A stretch of 37,964 bases of DNA, taken from Betaproteobacteria bacterium (GTDB lineage Bacteria > Pseudomonadota > Gammaproteobacteria > Burkholderiales > SG8-39). This document shows positions 16,042 through 25,722 of the stretch, piece after piece. Each line of letters starts with the position of its first letter. Position 1 is the stretch's first letter. The notes beneath the pieces were generated by a model. The model was not told where the DNA came from, made no database searches, and worked only from the letters and a program-made list of their open reading frames with translations. The stretch is from contig JAJDOG010000117.1 in assembly GCA_022340285.1 (NCBI GenBank), positions 1 through 37,964 of the forward strand, in the 5' to 3' direction. Position numbers and translations under genes: made by a program.

Positions 16042-16990
16042 GCTGCCATATGTCTCGAGCGCGGCCATCCACGCCGCGCTCGACTATCCCTCGCTGATTT
16101 CGGCACTGCGCACCGCATTCGCTGCGGGTGCGGAGGCGCCGGTGCGCGCGAGCCATGCGGTCACGCCGGCCGGCGACCGGTTGCTGCTCATGCCGGCATG
16201 GCGTCACGATGGCGACATCGGCGTGAAGATCGTCACGGTGTTTCCGCGCAATCCGGCGCGGGGTCTCGCGAGCGTCTCCGCGCTCTACGTCCTTCTTGAC
16301 GGCGCCACGGGGCATCCCGTCGCGTTGCTCGACGGCGAAGCCTTGACGCTCAGGCGCACCGGCGCCGCCTCCGCGCTCGCCTCGACATTCCTCTCGCGCG
16401 CCGATTCGCGCGTCTTGCTCGTAGTGGGGGCGGGCAGACTGGCGCGGTACATGGCGGAGGCCCACTGCGCCGCGCGATCGATCGAGCGCGTTCTCGTCTG
16501 GGGGCGCAGGCCGGAGCGCGCCCGTGCGCTCGCGGCGGAACTGGTCGAGCTGGGAATTCCGGCCCAGCGAGCGAATGACCTCGATGCCGCGCTGGCCGAA
16601 GCGGACGTCGTGACTTGCGCCACCACCGCACGCGAGCCGGTCGTGCCCGGAAAAAGTGTTCGCGACGGAACACACGTCGATCTCGTCGGAGGGTTCACCC
16701 GCGACATGCGGGAGGTCGACGATGCGCTCATGCTGCGCGCCGAGCTCTATGTCGACACGTTTGCCGGCACGCTCGTCGAGGCGGGTGACCTGGTCCAGCC
16801 GATCGAGCGCGGCGTGCTGGCGCGGGCGCACATCCGCGCGGAGCTCGCCGACCTGGTGACCGGACGCGCAAGCGGGCGCCGCGACGCCGGCGCTGTCACG
16901 CTGTTCAAGTCGGTGGGTACGGCGCTGGAGGATCTTGCCGCGGCACGCCTCGTCGCGGAGCGGCTACGCCTCCCGCGGGCGAGCTCCTGA
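16010..16990 (+). CDS. Ornithine cyclodeaminase / mu-crystallin family reductase
   Basis: A 326-aa NAD(P)-binding protein of the ornithine cyclodeaminase/mu-crystallin family. The family includes ornithine cyclodeaminase, alanine dehydrogenase and delta-1-pyrroline-2-carboxylate or ketimine reductases. The N-terminal dimerisation part has the substrate-binding KIVTVFPRNPARGL and the DGEALTLRRTGAASALAS segment. The Rossmann core has VVGAGRLARYMAEAH (GxGxxA) followed by WGRRPERA. The later DLVGGFTRDMREVDDALM and AGDLVQPIERG are also typical. The ATG lies inside the 3' end of the methyltransferase gene (32-base overlap), implying coupling. Closest subfunction by feel is a pyrroline/ketimine reductase, but this needs an alignment. 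Confidence 0.85.
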   Translation: MKAAGPPHGGELPYVSSAAIHAALDYPSLISALRTAFAAGAEAPVRASHAVTPAGDRLLLMPAWRHDGDIGVKIVTVFPRNPARGLASVSALYVLLDGATGHPVALLDGEALTLRRTGAASALASTFLSRADSRVLLVVGAGRLARYMAEAHCAARSIERVLVWGRRPERARALAAELVELGIPAQRANDLDAALAEADVVTCATTAREPVVPGKSVRDGTHVDLVGGFTRDMREVDDALMLRAELYVDTFAGTLVEAGDLVQPIERGVLARAHIRAELADLVTGRASGRRDAGAVTLFKSVGTALEDLAAARLVAERLRLPRASS

Positions 16991-17056
16991 GGCCTCATCC
17001 CTCCTTTTCAACGAGGGGTGGCTGCGAAGCAGCCGGGGTGGTTATGTGCTTCGCAG
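16991..17056. repeat. Compact double-hairpin intergenic element at convergent gene ends
   Basis: Two stems sit in tandem: CCCTC (16999-17003) with GAGGG (17013-17017), and GGCTGC (17020-17025) with GCAGCC (17029-17034) around GAA. GGGGTGG occurs at 17014-17020 and again at 17035-17041. A longer alternative pairs CTGCGAAGCA (17022-17031) with TGCTTCGCAG (17047-17056), reaching into the end of coxG. There is no T tract, so a terminator is doubtful. From memory this resembles dispersed REP-like palindromic elements, but no second copy is in the window. Confidence 0.4.
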
Positions 17057-17611
17057 CGCCACGTAGGCAAGAATCAGGATCACGATGATCACGCCCGCAA
17101 TGATCCAGGTCCGGTTGATTCCGCCGGTCGGAGCGGGTGCCTTCGCGGCTTCGCCCTCCGCTGCGACGACGGCTGGCGCGATCTGCTGATTGAAGCGGCT
17201 GAAGAAATCGCTCGCCATCTTGGCCGCGACCCCGTCGATCAGCCGCGAGCCCACCTGCGCGAGCTTGCCGCCCACCGTCGCCTTTGCCGAATAGACGAGC
17301 TTCGTGCCGGTGTCGTCCGGCGCGAGAACGACGGTCGCGCCGCCTTTGCCGAAGCCGGCTGCGCCGCCCGAACCTTCGAACGAGATTGCGTAGGAGTTCG
17401 GCGGGTTCAGGTCGGCGAGCAGGAGCTTCCCGTTGAACTTCGCCTTCACCGGTCCGACGGCCGCGGTGAGCGCCACCTTGAACTCCGTGTCCGAGACTTT
17501 CTCGATCGTCTCACAACCCGGGATGCAGGCCTTGAGCACCTCCGGGTCGTTCAACGCGTCCCAGACCTTCTGCTGCGGGACGGGGATAAGGTGTTCACCG
17601 GTCATCTCCAT
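17042..17611 (-). CDS. coxG: CoxG-like SRPBCC protein
   Basis: A 189-aa membrane-tethered protein of the CO dehydrogenase subunit G (CoxG/SRPBCC) family. Residues 1 to about 145 form the lipid- or cofactor-binding helix-grip fold, with the diagnostic EHLIPVPQQKVWDALNDPEVLKACIPGCE start and a glycine-rich middle. A flexible Ala/Pro linker then leads to a C-terminal membrane helix (about 167-186, WIIAGVIIVILILAYVAL). CoxG is reported to recruit CO dehydrogenase to the membrane and, in mycobacteria, to shuttle quinone. GGAGAG precedes ATG 17611. A separate promoter lies upstream, so it may be transcribed apart from coxE. Confidence 0.88.
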   Translation of the reverse strand: MEMTGEHLIPVPQQKVWDALNDPEVLKACIPGCETIEKVSDTEFKVALTAAVGPVKAKFNGKLLLADLNPPNSYAISFEGSGGAAGFGKGGATVVLAPDDTGTKLVYSAKATVGGKLAQVGSRLIDGVAAKMASDFFSRFNQQIAPAVVAAEGEAAKAPAPTGGINRTWIIAGVIIVILILAYVALRST

Positions 17612-17643
17612 TGCAACTCTCCAAGGCTTGGCGTGCGAATCCG

Positions 17644-17652
17644 ATTATCGCA
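17644..17652 (-). promoter_or_regulatory. Extended -10 promoter for coxG
   Basis: On the minus strand TGC plus GATAAT (17652 to 17644) forms an extended -10 element. The start of transcription would be near 17637 and the leader about 26 bases, including the GGAGAG ribosome site. It lies in the 88-base gap after coxE. Confidence 0.4.
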
Positions 17653-17699
17653 TCCCGTGCGGTCCGCGCCTTCCCGCGCGCACGGCCGCGACTCGGCGC

Positions 17700-18893
17700 T
17701 CATGCCGCCACGCGTGGATGCTCGGCGCGCTGAGGCGTCCCGGAGAGCGCCCGAGCGAGGTCGACGAGACTCTCGATATTGTGAGCAGGCAGGAACGCGT
17801 CCACGTGCGGCAGCATCGCGCGCACGCCGGCCGGGCGTGGCTCGAAACCCTCGTAGCGCAGCAGCGGATTTAGCCAGATGAGTCGGCGGCATGACTTGTG
17901 CAGCCGCTCCATCTGTTCGCGCAGCTCGTGACCCAGGTCGCGATCCAGCCCGTCCGTGATCATCAGCACCACTGCGTTCTGCGCGAGCACGCGGCGCGAC
18001 CATTTCAGGTTGAATTCCCTGAGGCTCGTTCCGATACGCGTGCCGCCCGACCAGTCCGCGACTGCCTGCGCCACGTGGGTGAGCGCTACGTCCACGTCGC
18101 GGTGTCGCAGATGCCGGGTGATGTTGGTGAGACGGGTTCCGAACACGAAGGTGTAGACGCGATCGCGGTCGTTGGTGATTGCATGCAGGAAGTGCAGGAA
18201 CATCCGCGAGTAGCGACTCATCGAGCCCGAGATATCACAGAGCACGACAAGGGGAGGATGGCGCCGGGTCTGCGAGCGGCGCTCGAGGGCAATCAGATTG
18301 GCGCCGGAGCGCAGGCTCGCGCGCAGCGACGCGCGCATGTCGATGCGCGGGCCGCGGGGATCGCGCCTGAGGCGGCGGGTGCGCACCTCCGGAATGGGCA
18401 TGCGCAGCGTGGCGATCAGCTTCTTGGCCTGCGCAAGCTCCTCGTTCGTCATGCTCTCGAAATCGGTCTGCTGCAGCACCTCGCGTTCGGAGACGGTGAA
18501 GGCCGCGTCGATCTCGATCTGCTCGGGCGCCTCGTCCGGCCGCTCGGCCTGTCTAGCTTGCGGCAGCAGCGCCTCGGCCAGCCGGCTCGGCGGGGGCGGC
18601 GGCTCGTCGGGCTCCGCGCGCCCGTACACCTGCGGCAGCAGCAGCGCCATGACGCGCTCGAGCATCCTCGGGTCGCGCCAGAATATGTGGAAGGCCTGAT
18701 CGTAGAGCTCGAACTGCTCGCGCTTGTCGAGGAACACGGCGGCGAGCGTCCAGTAGAAGTCGTCACGCCGTGAGATGCCCGTGACCTCGAGGGCGCGCAG
18801 CGCGTCGATGACCTTGTTTGGCCCGACCGGCAGCCCCGCGGCGCGCAGTACGCGGGCGAAGTGCATGACGTTCTCGGCCAGCTTTCCGGACAT
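17700..18893 (-). CDS. coxE: CoxE, von Willebrand factor A domain maturation protein
   Basis: A 397-aa cytoplasmic protein of the CoxE family, which works with the AAA ATPase CoxD to mature the [CuSMoO2] or related site of Mo hydroxylases. The N-terminal part (1 to about 180) is helical with a proline-rich linker (98-103). The C-terminal VWA domain has a complete metal-ion-dependent adhesion motif: D220-x-S222-x-S224 in CDISGSMS, the Thr in GGTRIGTSL and the Asp in MITDGLDRD. It starts 8 bases after the coxD stop. Paired coxD/coxE beside coxSLM is typical for aerobic CO dehydrogenase-like enzymes, including form II clusters. Confidence 0.93.
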   Translation of the reverse strand: MSGKLAENVMHFARVLRAAGLPVGPNKVIDALRALEVTGISRRDDFYWTLAAVFLDKREQFELYDQAFHIFWRDPRMLERVMALLLPQVYGRAEPDEPPPPPSRLAEALLPQARQAERPDEAPEQIEIDAAFTVSEREVLQQTDFESMTNEELAQAKKLIATLRMPIPEVRTRRLRRDPRGPRIDMRASLRASLRSGANLIALERRSQTRRHPPLVVLCDISGSMSRYSRMFLHFLHAITNDRDRVYTFVFGTRLTNITRHLRHRDVDVALTHVAQAVADWSGGTRIGTSLREFNLKWSRRVLAQNAVVLMITDGLDRDLGHELREQMERLHKSCRRLIWLNPLLRYEGFEPRPAGVRAMLPHVDAFLPAHNIESLVDLARALSGTPQRAEHPRVAA

Positions 18894-18901
18894 CTACTGC
18901 A

Positions 18902-19828
18902 CTATTGTGCGGCGACTTCGGCCTTGATCTCGGACAAGATCCGCGCGGCCTCCGAGCCCTGCACGCGGGCGATGTCGTCCTGGTACTTGAGGAGCACGCC
19001 GAGCGTGTCGTGGATCACCTGAGGGTCGAGCGCGAGCCGGTCGAGCTCGGTGAGGGCGCGGGTCCAGTCGATGGTCTCGGCGACGCCCGGCAGCTTGAAG
19101 AGATCCATGCCTCGCAGTCGTTGCACGAACGCCACGACTTCTTTCGAGAGCTGCTCTGCGGCGCCGGGTGCCTTGCGGCGCAAGATCTCCAGCTCGCGCG
19201 CCGCATCCGGGTAGTCGACCCAGTGGTAGAGACAACGCCGCTTGACCGCATCATGAATCTCGCGGGTCCGGTTCGAGGTGATCACCACGATCGGCGGGTT
19301 GTCCGCCTTGACGGTGCCGATCTCGGGAATGGTGACCTGGAAATCCGAGAGCACCTCGAGGAGATAGGCCTCGAAAGGCTCGTCGGTGCGGTCGAGTTCG
19401 TCGATCAGCAGCACCGGCGGTCCGGCGATATCGCCCTCGAGCGCCTGGAGGATCGGCCGGCGGATCAGGAACCGCTCGGAGAAGATGTCCTCGGACAGCC
19501 CCTCGCGCGACTTCACGCCTTCCGCTTCGGCGAGCCGGATCTCGATCATCTGCCGCGAATAGTTCCACTCGTACACGGCGCTCGCGACGTCGAGCCCCTC
19601 ATAGCACTGCAGGCGCACGAGTCGGCGACCAAGCGTCGTGGCGAGCACCTTGGCGATCTCGGTCTTCCCGACGCCGGCCTCGCCCTCGAGAAACAGCGGC
19701 CGTCCCATGCGCAGGCTCAGGAAAACCGCGGTCGCAAGACTGCGCTCGGCTACATAGTCGGCGTCGGCGAGCAGGGTCTCGGTGTCGTCGATCGAGTTAG
19801 GGACGTCTGTCTTGCGCTTGGCGTTCAT
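18902..19828 (-). CDS. coxD: CoxD, MoxR-type AAA+ ATPase
   Basis: A 308-aa AAA+ ATPase of the MoxR group. Walker A is GEAGVGKT (49-56), Walker B LLIDELDR follows, and sensor 1 is in VITSNRTRE. The lid domain starts near the PDAARELEILRRK segment. CoxD is known to act with CoxE in a chaperone-like step that assembles the active site of the molybdenum subunit. Length and order (coxD then coxE) match known clusters. The gene lies downstream of coxM but beyond a strong terminator, so it probably has its own promoter in the 19829-19924 gap; I do not see a clear one there. Confidence 0.94.
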   Translation of the reverse strand: MNAKRKTDVPNSIDDTETLLADADYVAERSLATAVFLSLRMGRPLFLEGEAGVGKTEIAKVLATTLGRRLVRLQCYEGLDVASAVYEWNYSRQMIEIRLAEAEGVKSREGLSEDIFSERFLIRRPILQALEGDIAGPPVLLIDELDRTDEPFEAYLLEVLSDFQVTIPEIGTVKADNPPIVVITSNRTREIHDAVKRRCLYHWVDYPDAARELEILRRKAPGAAEQLSKEVVAFVQRLRGMDLFKLPGVAETIDWTRALTELDRLALDPQVIHDTLGVLLKYQDDIARVQGSEAARILSEIKAEVAAQ

Positions 19829-19924
19829 TGGAATGCTGGCGAGAATTGGCGGAACGATCTAGCTGAGGGTACTTGAACTCGCGTCCGGTCGCCACTCGCG
19901 GCCTTGGGCCGGGTGGGTTTCCCC

Positions 19925-19951
19925 AAAAAAATGGCCCTCACCGGAGGGCCA
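19925..19951 (-). terminator. Rho-independent terminator after coxM
   Basis: On the minus strand an 8-bp perfect stem (TGGCCCTC, 4-base loop, GAGGGCCA; 19951-19932) is followed by seven T (19931-19925). It begins 37 bases after the coxM stop and would separate coxSLM from coxDEG. Confidence 0.88.
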
Positions 19952-19987
19952 ATGGTTGAGTGCGCGCCTCTCGGGCGCGCCGGTGCG

Positions 19988-20785
19988 CTACTTCAACGCG
20001 GCTTCGACTGCCCGCTTGGCCATGACCGTGACGAGATGCGCGCGGTACTCGGCCGATGCGTGGATGTCGGAGTTGAGGCCCTTGTCGGGCACCTTGATGT
20101 TCGCGACCGAGTCCGGAGCGAATTTCTTACCCAGCGCCTGCTCCATCTCCTTCACCCGGAACACGCACGGACCGGCGCCGGTGACGGCGACCCGGACGTC
20201 CTTGCCGGTGTCGGCGACCATCACGCCCACCATCGCGAAGCGCGAGGCCGGCTGCTTGAACTTCATGTAAGCGGCGCGCTTCGGAATCGGGAACGAGACC
20301 GAGGTGATGATCTCGCCCGGATCGAGCGCCGTTTCGTAGATGCCCTTGAAGAACGCGTCCGCGTCGATCTTGCGCTTGTTGGTCTCCACTGTTGCGCCGA
20401 GGCCGACCACGGCGGCCGGGTAGTCCGCGGCCGGGTCGTTGTGAGCGATGGCGCCGCCGAGGGTGCCCATGTTGCGCACCATGCGGTCGCCGATCTGGCT
20501 AGCGAGGTAGGCGAGGGCGGGGATGGCCTTCTTCACGTCCGTCGAGGCGGCGACCTCGGCATGCCGGGTCATGGCCCCGATCACGACATTTTTCCCGTCC
20601 GACTTGATGCCGCGAAGCTCGCTGATGGTTCCGAGGTCGATGAGCTCCGGTGGTGCCGAGAGCCGCAGCTTCATCGCCGCGATGAGGCTTTGTCCTCCGG
20701 CGAGCAGCTTGGCATCGGCGTTCTTGGCGAGACCGGCAGCAGCGTCCTTGACATCCTTGGCTTTGCGATAGGTGAATGCATACAT
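19988..20785 (-). CDS. coxM: Molybdenum hydroxylase medium (FAD) subunit, CoxM-like
   Basis: A 265-aa FAD-binding subunit that passes electrons from the iron-sulfur clusters to the acceptor. Both flavin motifs of the family are present: AGGQS (29-33), where CO dehydrogenase has AGGHS, and GTLGG (107-111), followed by AHNDPAAD. Length is slightly below the ~285-290 of true CoxM and fits the smaller medium subunits of form II enzymes. It is the last gene of the S-L-M operon. The gap to coxL is 21 bases. Confidence 0.92.
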   Translation of the reverse strand: MYAFTYRKAKDVKDAAAGLAKNADAKLLAGGQSLIAAMKLRLSAPPELIDLGTISELRGIKSDGKNVVIGAMTRHAEVAASTDVKKAIPALAYLASQIGDRMVRNMGTLGGAIAHNDPAADYPAAVVGLGATVETNKRKIDADAFFKGIYETALDPGEIITSVSFPIPKRAAYMKFKQPASRFAMVGVMVADTGKDVRVAVTGAGPCVFRVKEMEQALGKKFAPDSVANIKVPDKGLNSDIHASAEYRAHLVTVMAKRAVEAALK

Positions 20786-20806
20786 TTTCTCGTCTCCTCG
20801 AGGGCC

Positions 20807-23167
<2,361 letters not shown>

Positions 23168-23184
23168 GGCGATCTCCCGGCCGC

Positions 23185-23664
23185 TCAGCGCATTGCCGCC
23201 ACTTTTGGCGCTGCGTCGAGAATGGCCTTGACGATGTTGTGGTAACCCGTGCAGCGGCAGAAGTTGCCGTCGAGCTCGGCGCGCACGACTTCTTCGGAGG
23301 GATTCGGATGACGCCGCACGAGGTCGATCGCGCTGATCACCATACCCGGCGTGCAGAATCCGCACTGCAGGGCATGGTGTTCGCGAAAGGCTTCCTGCAT
23401 CGGATGCAACGTGCCATCGGCCGCGGCGATGCCCTCGATCGTGGTGATCTTGGCGCCCTCGGCCTGCATCGCGAGCATGTTGCAGGCCTTGACGGCGTCA
23501 CCGTTCATCTCGATCGTGCAGGCGCCGCACTGCGCGGTGTCGCAGCCGACGTGGGTGCCCGTGAGGCGCAGGTGCTCCCGGATGAAGTTCACGAGGAGCG
23601 TGCGCTCCTCGACTTCGGCCGAGACCGGCTTGCCGTTCACGGTCATGGAAACTTTGACTGGCAT
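23185..23664 (-). CDS. coxS: Molybdenum hydroxylase small [2Fe-2S] subunit, CoxS-like
   Basis: A 159-aa subunit carrying two [2Fe-2S] clusters that relay electrons from molybdenum to FAD. The N-terminal plant-ferredoxin-type cluster uses C41, C46, C49 and C61 ([11 protein letters not shown]). The C-terminal helical domain uses C101, C104, C136 and C138 (QCGFCTPGM and [10 protein letters not shown]). All eight ligands are present. A near-ideal AAGGAGG precedes ATG 23664, the strongest ribosome site in the cluster. It is the first gene of the S-L-M operon, with a TGCTCGG/CCGAGCA inverted repeat about 40 bases upstream. Confidence 0.96.
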   Translation of the reverse strand: MPVKVSMTVNGKPVSAEVEERTLLVNFIREHLRLTGTHVGCDTAQCGACTIEMNGDAVKACNMLAMQAEGAKITTIEGIAAADGTLHPMQEAFREHHALQCGFCTPGMVISAIDLVRRHPNPSEEVVRAELDGNFCRCTGYHNIVKAILDAAPKVAAMR

Positions 23665-23704
23665 GACTCCTCCTTACGGTGATGCGCGTGGTTAGTATTC
23701 TGGA

Positions 23705-23721
23705 TGCTCGGCGCCCGAGCA
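23705..23721. promoter_or_regulatory. Inverted repeat upstream of coxS, candidate operator
   Basis: TGCTCGG (23705-23711) and CCGAGCA (23715-23721) are perfect 7-bp arms around CGC. The element is centred about 49 bases before the coxS ATG, a position suited to control of the S-L-M operon. No regulator gene is adjacent. Confidence 0.4.
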
Positions 23722-23892
23722 CACGGTGCTTCGAACGGGTCGACGAATTGCGAAAGCGAAACCCTCCGGAATTCCTCCTTTGGCCTCGATGTCGGGAATT
23801 GGGCGGGCCGCCGAACGGGCACGCCGAGAATTCAGAATAAATCGTAGCTTATGCGACTAGCCGAAGCAACCGGGAGCCGCTCGCACGCGCCG

Positions 23893-23989
23893 GCGGGAAG
23901 GAGGGTAACGGGAGGAAACGAAGAACAAAGCTGGAAGGTCACAAACAGGAGGAAACCCGCCGGTTTCCTCCCGTTACCCTCCTTCCCGC
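23893..23989. repeat. 27-bp perfect inverted repeat with a nested competing hairpin
   Basis: The left arm (23893-23919) and right arm (23963-23989) are exact reverse complements over 27 bases, separated by 43. A third partial copy, GGAGGAAACC at 23948-23957, can instead pair with GGTTTCCTCC at 23962-23971 across a 4-base loop. The right arm therefore has two mutually exclusive partners. No target-site duplication is obvious at the edges and there is no ORF inside. It may be a MITE/REP-like element or a structured leader of the divergent genes. Confidence 0.85.
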
Positions 23990-24004
23990 ACTGAGAAACA
24001 GGCG

Positions 24005-24010
24005 TAGAAT
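24005..24010 (+). promoter_or_regulatory. Possible -10 box of xdhC
   Basis: TAGAAT at 24005-24010 is 34 bases before ATG 24045, leaving room for a leader with the GGAG ribosome site (24034-24037). Its -35 region would fall inside the right arm of the inverted repeat, linking that element to xdhC expression. Confidence 0.35.
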
Positions 24011-24044
24011 TGCCATTTTGCGCTACGCAACACGGAGCTATTGG

Positions 24045-25052
24045 ATGGACAGCGTCGATCTGGAAGTCATCAAGAGCGCGGCGAGCTGGGTCAAGGCCGG
24101 TCGTGGCGCGACGCTCGCAACCGTCGTCAAGACCTGGGGTTCGGCGCCGCGGCCAGTCGGTGCCATGCTGGTGATCCGCGACGACGGACACGTTATCGGC
24201 TCGGTTTCCGGCGGCTGCGTCGAGGACGACATGATCGACAAGGTCCGGGCGGGTGAGCTCGCGAGCGGCAGGCCCGGAATGATCACCTACGGGATCACGA
24301 AGGAGCAGGCCGAGCGCTTCAGGCTGCCATGCGGTGGCACGCTCGAGATCGCCCTCGAGCCGCTTTCGAAGGACTCGAAGCTCGACGAGCTGCTCGAGAT
24401 CGTCGAGCGGCACGAGCTGGTTGCCCGCGTTCTCGACATGGAGACCGGCGCGACGCGACTCGAGCCCGGCAACTGGGCCGATGTCCTGCAGTTCGACGGA
24501 AAGGTGCTACGGACGGTGCTCGGCCCGCGCTGGCGCCTGCTCGTCATCGGCGCCGGACAGCTCTCGAAGTACCTGTCCCAAATGGCGCGGGCACTCGACT
24601 ATCACGTGACCGTCTGCGATCCACGCGAGGAATTCGCCGATGAGTGGGAGGTGCCGGGCACCACGCTCAACCGCGGCTATCCGGACGACGTGGTCCAGCA
24701 GATGAACCTCGACGGTCACTGCGCGGTGGTGGCCGTCACGCACGACCCGAAGCTCGACGACGTTGCGCTCCTCGAAGCGCTGAAGTCGCCGGCCTTCTAC
24801 GTCGGCGCGCTCGGCTCCAGGAAGAACAACAACGCTCGCCGCAAGCGCCTGACCGGGTTCGATCTGTCGGCCGCGGAGATCGCGCGGCTGCACGGACCGG
24901 TCGGACTCGACCTCGGCTGCAAGACCCCACCTGAGATTGCGGTGGCAATCCTCGCTGAAATGACGGCGGTCCGCCACGGCGTGAAGGTGCCGGAGCTCGT
25001 CGCGCCGGAGACGGCCGAAAGCTCCGCCGGGTGCGTCGTCCCCGGAGGTTGA
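24045..25052 (+). CDS. xdhC: XdhC/CoxI family Moco-delivery protein
   Basis: A 335-aa chaperone of the XdhC/CoxI family. It binds molybdenum cofactor, supports its sulfuration and delivers it to xanthine-oxidase-type enzymes. The N-terminal XdhC domain has GSAPRPVGAMLVIRDDGHVIGSVSGGCVEDD and the CGG of RLPCGGTLEI. The C-terminal Rossmann-like domain has VIGAGQLSKYL and the HDPKLDDVALLEALKSPAFYVGALGSRKN signature, then GLDLGCKTPPEIAVAILAEM. The start is ATG 24045 with GGAG seven bases upstream. It is divergent from coxSLM and followed by mocA, a common accessory pair. Confidence 0.94.
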   Translation: MDSVDLEVIKSAASWVKAGRGATLATVVKTWGSAPRPVGAMLVIRDDGHVIGSVSGGCVEDDMIDKVRAGELASGRPGMITYGITKEQAERFRLPCGGTLEIALEPLSKDSKLDELLEIVERHELVARVLDMETGATRLEPGNWADVLQFDGKVLRTVLGPRWRLLVIGAGQLSKYLSQMARALDYHVTVCDPREEFADEWEVPGTTLNRGYPDDVVQQMNLDGHCAVVAVTHDPKLDDVALLEALKSPAFYVGALGSRKNNNARRKRLTGFDLSAAEIARLHGPVGLDLGCKTPPEIAVAILAEMTAVRHGVKVPELVAPETAESSAGCVVPGG

Positions 25053-25104
25053 GCGCCGCCCGGGCAGGCTGGCGCTGGCGTCGCGAACGGGCCGGGCGCG
25101 GCGC

Positions 25105-25701
25105 GTGACCGGCCAGCAAGCCGTTCCGCATGCAACGATCGTCGGCGTCCTTCTGGCCGCTGGCGCATCGACGCGGTTCAATGCGAACAAGCTTCTGCAT
25201 GCGCTGCCCGACGGGACACCGATTGCCGTGGCGGCCGCGACGAATCTGCGCGCTGCGCTCGACCGGGTGGTCGCCGTGGTGCGTCCGGATGTGCCTGAGC
25301 TAGAGCGTGCGCTCGGCGAGGCGGGAGTGGAAGTGTCGGTCTGCGCGGAAGCGGTATCCGGAATGGGACACTCGCTCGCGCACGCGATTGCGGCGACGCC
25401 CGAGGCTTCCGGATGGGTGGTGGCCCTCGCGGACATGCCATTCGTCTCGCCCGAGACCATACGCAGCGTCGCCGCGGCGCTGCGAGACGGCGCGGAGCTG
25501 GCGGCACCTTCGTACCGGGGCATGCGAGGTCACCCGGTCGCGTTTGCGGCGCGCTATCGAGACGACCTCGAAGCGCTCACCGGCGACGCGGGGGCCCGCG
25601 CGCTGCTGAAGCGCGATCACGAGCGCATCCGCGTGGTCGAAGTGGACGATCCGGGCGTGCTGCGCGACATCGATACGCCGGACGACCTGAATGCCGTATA
25701 G
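25105..25701 (+). CDS. mocA: Molybdenum cofactor cytidylyltransferase (MocA-like)
   Basis: A 198-aa nucleotidyltransferase that would join CMP to molybdopterin, making the MCD cofactor used by CO-dehydrogenase-like enzymes. The nucleotide-binding signature is LLAAGASTRFNANKLL near residues 16-31. The metal-binding ADMPF follows near 110, then GMRGHPVAF as in MobA/MocA. The final DDPGVLRDIDTPDDL is typical of the family. The start is taken as GTG 25105, 52 bases after xdhC. No strong ribosome site is seen, so the exact start is less sure. MobA (GMP transfer) is the alternative, but the linkage to coxSLM favours MocA. Confidence 0.9.
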   Translation: MTGQQAVPHATIVGVLLAAGASTRFNANKLLHALPDGTPIAVAAATNLRAALDRVVAVVRPDVPELERALGEAGVEVSVCAEAVSGMGHSLAHAIAATPEASGWVVALADMPFVSPETIRSVAAALRDGAELAAPSYRGMRGHPVAFAARYRDDLEALTGDAGARALLKRDHERIRVVEVDDPGVLRDIDTPDDLNAV

Positions 25702-25722
25702 AAGACACGAAGCCGGGAAACC

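Larger units (their letters stand above)
23665..24044. other. Divergent intergenic region between coxS and xdhC
   Basis: 380 bases contain no gene I recognise. It holds a small inverted repeat near coxS (23705-23721), a 97-base element with 27-bp perfect inverted arms (23893-23989) and a TAGAAT -10 box for xdhC (24005-24010). Confidence 0.6.

Noticed and set aside
23893-23989. Terminator between coxS and xdhC
   Set aside because: The genes diverge, so no transcript is expected to end there, and there is no T tract.
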